Shown in pieces: positions 6,593 through 9,014 of a stretch of 9,014 nucleotides of DNA. This DNA comes from Clostridiales bacterium (GTDB lineage: Bacteria > Bacillota > Clostridia > WRLR01): positions 1 through 9,014 of the forward strand of contig JAISFK010000331.1 of assembly GCA_031263625.1 (NCBI GenBank), written 5' to 3'. The notes under the pieces are model-generated. The model saw nothing but the letters and a program-made list of their open reading frames with translations. It had not been told where the DNA came from and made no database searches. Both the position numbers and the translations under genes were made by a program. Positions within the stretch are counted from its first letter, which is position 1, and each line of letters opens with the position of its first letter.

Positions 6593-6632
6593 CCCTTTCC
6601 TTTCCTCTCTCTCATGTCCTATTCGCGTTCAT
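6589..6632 (-). other. Two ATGA-linked mini reading frames leading into the GH2-GH43 start
   Basis: In the gap after the beta-helix gene, ATG at 6632 opens a six-codon frame (MNANRT) that stops with TGA at 6614-6612. That stop overlaps an ATG at 6615-6613 as ATGA. This second ATG opens an eight-codon frame (MRERKGKG) whose TGA (6591-6589) overlaps the main ATG at 6592-6590, again as ATGA. ATGA overlaps are the common arrangement for termination-reinitiation coupling. Neither mini frame has a well-spaced Shine-Dalgarno sequence, and a purine-rich tract easily creates ATGA by chance, so translation of these peptides is uncertain. Confidence 0.25.
6593..6612 (-). promoter_or_regulatory. Purine tract acting as ribosome binding site of the GH2-GH43 gene
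   Basis: The 20 bases before the ATG at 6592 are all purines on the transcribed strand and include GAGAGG (6609-6604) and AGGAAAGG (6606-6599 and overlapping). No classic AGGAGG is present, but AGG or GG cores occur at several spacings from the start. The same purine pattern continues into the coding tandem repeat, so the ribosome is offered a ladder of SD-like cores and ATGs and not one clear pair. Confidence 0.5.
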
Positions 6633-6645
6633 GCCTGCTTTTGGC

Positions 6646-9014
6646 TCACAGGCCCTGCGAGCAGCCGATCTTGCTCAAGTCAATCCATTCAACGCCAAGC
6701 AGCTCGGCGGCCTCTTTTGAAAGCTGGACGTCGCCGTTCGCGTAGTCCGCGAAACCGGGGTCGTAGTCAAGATACCGGTTGTTTTCATAGCGCCCGTAGA
6801 TCGGGTCGGGCGTTATCCCTTCTTCCGGCGGCATCGGCCCCCACGGGCTTTTGGGGTCCACGTCCACATGCGGGATGCGGATGTTTACGCACAGGTTGTC
6901 GTATACGGGGCTCATCGCCTGCGTTAGATCTTCCTTTTCGTTCAGCAGATAGTCAAACAGCCCGTAGAATTCCGGGTATACATTCTTCCACGCTGTCTTG
7001 TAGATGCCTGAGTTGTAGATGGCCTCGGATTTCCACGACGTCTCCCCGGTCAATAGGTCTTCAATCGTAATGTGATTGTACCATTCCAGATCCGCCAGCC
7101 CGAACGCCATGACGGGGAGCATCGCGTCGATGAAAATATTGTTGGCGTATGTGGACGGGAAGGTCTGGTTCTCGGGCATCCACATGCCGAGAGGCACATT
7201 GTATACAACATTGCGCGTGATCTCCGCGCCGGGCGCGTACCCGTCCACATAGATGGCGAGGCGCCCCGGCGTCGGTTCGGGGAAAAATGTCTCCCATTGC
7301 CGCGCGGGGGTCTGCTGGAGGTCGCGGATTATGTTGTCATGGACGCTAAGCCCCCAGGCGATCCCTCCGCTGTGCAGGCCGAGAGCCGCGTAATCATTCA
7401 GCCCCGGATCGGCGAGCACGTCGCATATCAAATTATAGGCGACCTCCCCGTCCGGCCCGTTGAGCCCCATGCCGCACCCCGGCGCGTGCTTGACGGTGTT
7501 TCGCAGCACCCTGATGCCGACCCCGTTCGCGTCCACGCCGCCCGAGTTGTCAAGAAGCCCTGTATGCAGCACGCTGTTGTTCTCGAACAGCAGATGCCCG
7601 CTTTCGCGGGTGGAAACCCGGCCGGCGTACAGCCTTGCCCCCATGCTGCCGGTGTTGCGTATCGTGCAGTTCGTGACGGCGTGATATGAGCCGTTTTCCT
7701 CCACGCTGAGCTCGTCTTGCGGAAATTCGCCGTGCTCGGCGTAGTATTCCGCCAGCGGCCAGCCGTTATAGGTGGATATCCCGACTGTGATGCCGCCATA
7801 GCCGCTGACGCCTTCAACAGCGCAGCCGTCAACCGTGACATGGCTGCCGCCTTCTATGCTGAAACCGATGTGCCTGCACAGTTCAAATTTCAGCGATTGA
7901 AACGTCAGCCATGATGTGCCGCGCGTTTCCACCAAAGACCATGGCAGTTTGGGAATCTTGATCTCGATGTCGTCCATGTTCGCGCCTTCGGGCGGGCAGA
8001 GATACAGCATGCCGGACTGCCTGTCCACATAGTACTCTCCGGGCGCGTCCAGCTCCTCCAAAACGTTCTCGAAGAAATATTTGCCGAAATTCGGATCCCT
8101 GTCCACGCTGTCGCACATGTTTCGATTGAGGGTAATGGTTCGCGCGTCCGGATCGAAGCCGCGCATATACGTCTTCTCATGATACCATGTGATGCTCAGC
8201 ATCCCGCTGAGCATCACCTCGTCGTAATCGCGCCACCCGGCTACCCGGTCGGCTAATTCCTGCGGAATCCGGAACACCGGATGCTCGGTATGAGCAACAT
8301 AGCGTCCGTCGATCCATTCGCCGCCGTCTTCGACATATATATAGTTGTCGTAGGGGTTTTCTGCGTACAGTCCCGGCACTTTGTTGGGATATCGCGCCGG
8401 ATGCATGGCGCTGTCGCCCGCGTAGACGGCAAATGTCGTCCAGTTGCCTTCTACATCCTCGTAATACAGGTCTTCGCTCGTAAAGCCGTTTTCATAGAGG
8501 TTCACCATGTACACGCCGCCGCGCGCCCCGGCCGGGATTCGCTCGGCAAGCTCGCCAGACGCCGCTTTCAGGGACGAACCCTCGATATAGACCCCGCCTG
8601 TAATAACGGGCGCCTCGCCGGGATAGGCGGCGTAGACGATAGGCGAGCGCTCCGTTCCCGAGTCTTCCTCGTCAAACGTGACTGTGTATGACATGGGATA
8701 GCGGCCGCCTCGAAAATAGACGGCGACCCCGCCCTCTGGAAGCCCTTCCGCCTCCTTGAGCTCGCGTATCTTGTGCTGCGCCCCCGCAAGGCTCGCCAGC
8801 GGGGCGGCTTCCGTGCCGGGCGCGGAATCATCGCCGTCGGGAGCTACGTAGAAAGCGGCTCCCTCCGGGGCTGGGGCGCCGCCGGGCGAAATGTCCAGCT
8901 CAAACGCGAAGAAGTCCCAGCGGTCGCGATCCGGCTCCACGGTAAAGGTCGGCGCCCCGTCGGGCGGCGGCGCGTCCACCGTGCCGGCTATCCCGCCCAT
9001 GAACTGCGGCGGGT
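6646..9014 (-). CDS. Right-handed parallel beta-helix protein, probable polysaccharide-active enzyme (5' end outside window)
   Basis: The frame is open from the stop at 6646-6648 to the right edge. The first Met in the window (9000) is probably internal: it has no Shine-Dalgarno sequence, no signal peptide follows, and in-frame codons upstream (PPQF) continue the chain. Counting from that Met, about residues 1-45 look like the end of a preceding domain (RWDFFAFELD). A typical opening of secreted beta-helix proteins follows at about 49 (AFYVAPDGDDSAPGTEAAPLASL), then VYFRGGRYPMS, EDSGTERSPIVYAAYPGEAPVITGG. Helix coils run from about 365 to 640 (SHVTVDGCAVEG, LLFENNSVLHTG, IRVLRNTVKH, LSVHDNIIRD, ITRNVVYN, YANNIFID). 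The end has DPGFADYANGDVQLS and WIDLSKIG, common closing motifs of this group. The pattern resembles GH141-like beta-helix proteins, but I cannot name catalytic residues or a substrate. The short, terminator-free gap to the GH2-GH43 gene implies co-transcription and a shared polysaccharide target. Confidence 0.85.
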   Translation of the reverse strand, partial: PPQFMGGIAGTVDAPPPDGAPTFTVEPDRDRWDFFAFELDISPGGAPAPEGAAFYVAPDGDDSAPGTEAAPLASLAGAQHKIRELKEAEGLPEGGVAVYFRGGRYPMSYTVTFDEEDSGTERSPIVYAAYPGEAPVITGGVYIEGSSLKAASGELAERIPAGARGGVYMVNLYENGFTSEDLYYEDVEGNWTTFAVYAGDSAMHPARYPNKVPGLYAENPYDNYIYVEDGGEWIDGRYVAHTEHPVFRIPQELADRVAGWRDYDEVMLSGMLSITWYHEKTYMRGFDPDARTITLNRNMCDSVDRDPNFGKYFFENVLEELDAPGEYYVDRQSGMLYLCPPEGANMDDIEIKIPKLPWSLVETRGTSWLTFQSLKFELCRHIGFSIEGGSHVTVDGCAVEGVSGYGGITVGISTYNGWPLAEYYAEHGEFPQDELSVEENGSYHAVTNCTIRNTGSMGARLYAGRVSTRESGHLLFENNSVLHTGLLDNSGGVDANGVGIRVLRNTVKHAPGCGMGLNGPDGEVAYNLICDVLADPGLNDYAALGLHSGGIAWGLSVHDNIIRDLQQTPARQWETFFPEPTPGRLAIYVDGYAPGAEITRNVVYNVPLGMWMPENQTFPSTYANNIFIDAMLPVMAFGLADLEWYNHITIEDLLTGETSWKSEAIYNSGIYKTAWKNVYPEFYGLFDYLLNEKEDLTQAMSPVYDNLCVNIRIPHVDVDPKSPWGPMPPEEGITPDPIYGRYENNRYLDYDPGFADYANGDVQLSKEAAELLGVEWIDLSKIGCSQGL
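8189..8217 (-). repeat. Perfect 12-bp inverted repeat inside the beta-helix gene
   Basis: GTGATGCTCAGC (8189-8200) and GCTGAGCATCAC (8206-8217) are exact reverse complements with a five-base loop. On the coding strand this spans codons for VMLSGMLSIT. The mRNA could form a strong hairpin there. No T tract follows, so it is not a terminator. It may be a chance result of the repeated peptide MLS-G-MLS or an mRNA structure that slows translation or protects the transcript. Confidence 0.6.

Noticed and set aside
5450..6745. A 431-codon open frame on the plus strand
   Set aside because: It is antisense to the N-terminal part of the GH2 domain, and its FHSFHPFH tail is just the complement of the 18-bp repeats. 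No family motifs are visible.
8998..9000. ATG at 9000 as the true start of the beta-helix gene
   Set aside because: No Shine-Dalgarno sequence or signal peptide is associated with it and the frame stays open to the window edge, so an upstream start is more likely.

Overview
The window looks like part of a GC-rich bacterial chromosome, most likely a Gram-positive (Firmicutes/Clostridia or Paenibacillaceae-like) polysaccharide degrader. The lineage is an inference. It rests on an InlB-type B-repeat (Listeria-Bacteroides repeat) inside a very large secreted enzyme, a C-terminal domain style common in secreted Firmicutes proteins, and a CheY-like receiver typical of that group. All three genes lie on the minus strand, so transcription runs from high to low coordinates.

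Layout in transcription order: (i) 9014-6646, the 3' part of a gene for a right-handed parallel beta-helix protein, resembling polysaccharide-active families such as GH141; its 5' end is outside the window. (ii) A 53-bp purine-rich gap with two tiny ATGA-linked reading frames. (iii) 6592-725, a 1955-residue secreted enzyme that joins a complete LacZ-type GH2 beta-galactosidase, an InlB-like B-repeat, a complete GH43 module and C-terminal accessory domains. Its first 18 codons are three tandem copies of an 18-bp unit holding six in-frame ATG codons. (iv) 724-224, a 501-bp intergenic region: a purine-rich tandem repeat, six consecutive hairpins (including a 63-bp near-perfect palindrome and a terminator-like stem), then a putative promoter/operator with 11-bp direct repeats and three 13-bp repeats carrying Shine-Dalgarno-like cores. 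(v) 223-1, the start of a two-component response regulator, cut by the window edge.

The two hydrolase genes are close, co-directional and have no terminator between them, so they probably form a polysaccharide-degradation operon. The GH2 half should release terminal beta-galactose. The GH43 half would act on an arabinosyl, xylosyl or galactosyl linkage, and the beta-helix protein on a further linkage, so a galactose-rich plant or host glycan (for example arabinogalactan or a pectic side chain) is a reasonable but unproven target. The response regulator is separated by the hairpin region and appears to be an independent unit.

The points most worth following up are the GH2-GH43 fusion with a B-repeat spacer, the tandem-repeat start region of that gene, and the hairpin-dense intergenic element. 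I found no clear sign of CRISPR, tRNA, rRNA, transposase, phage or defence genes.
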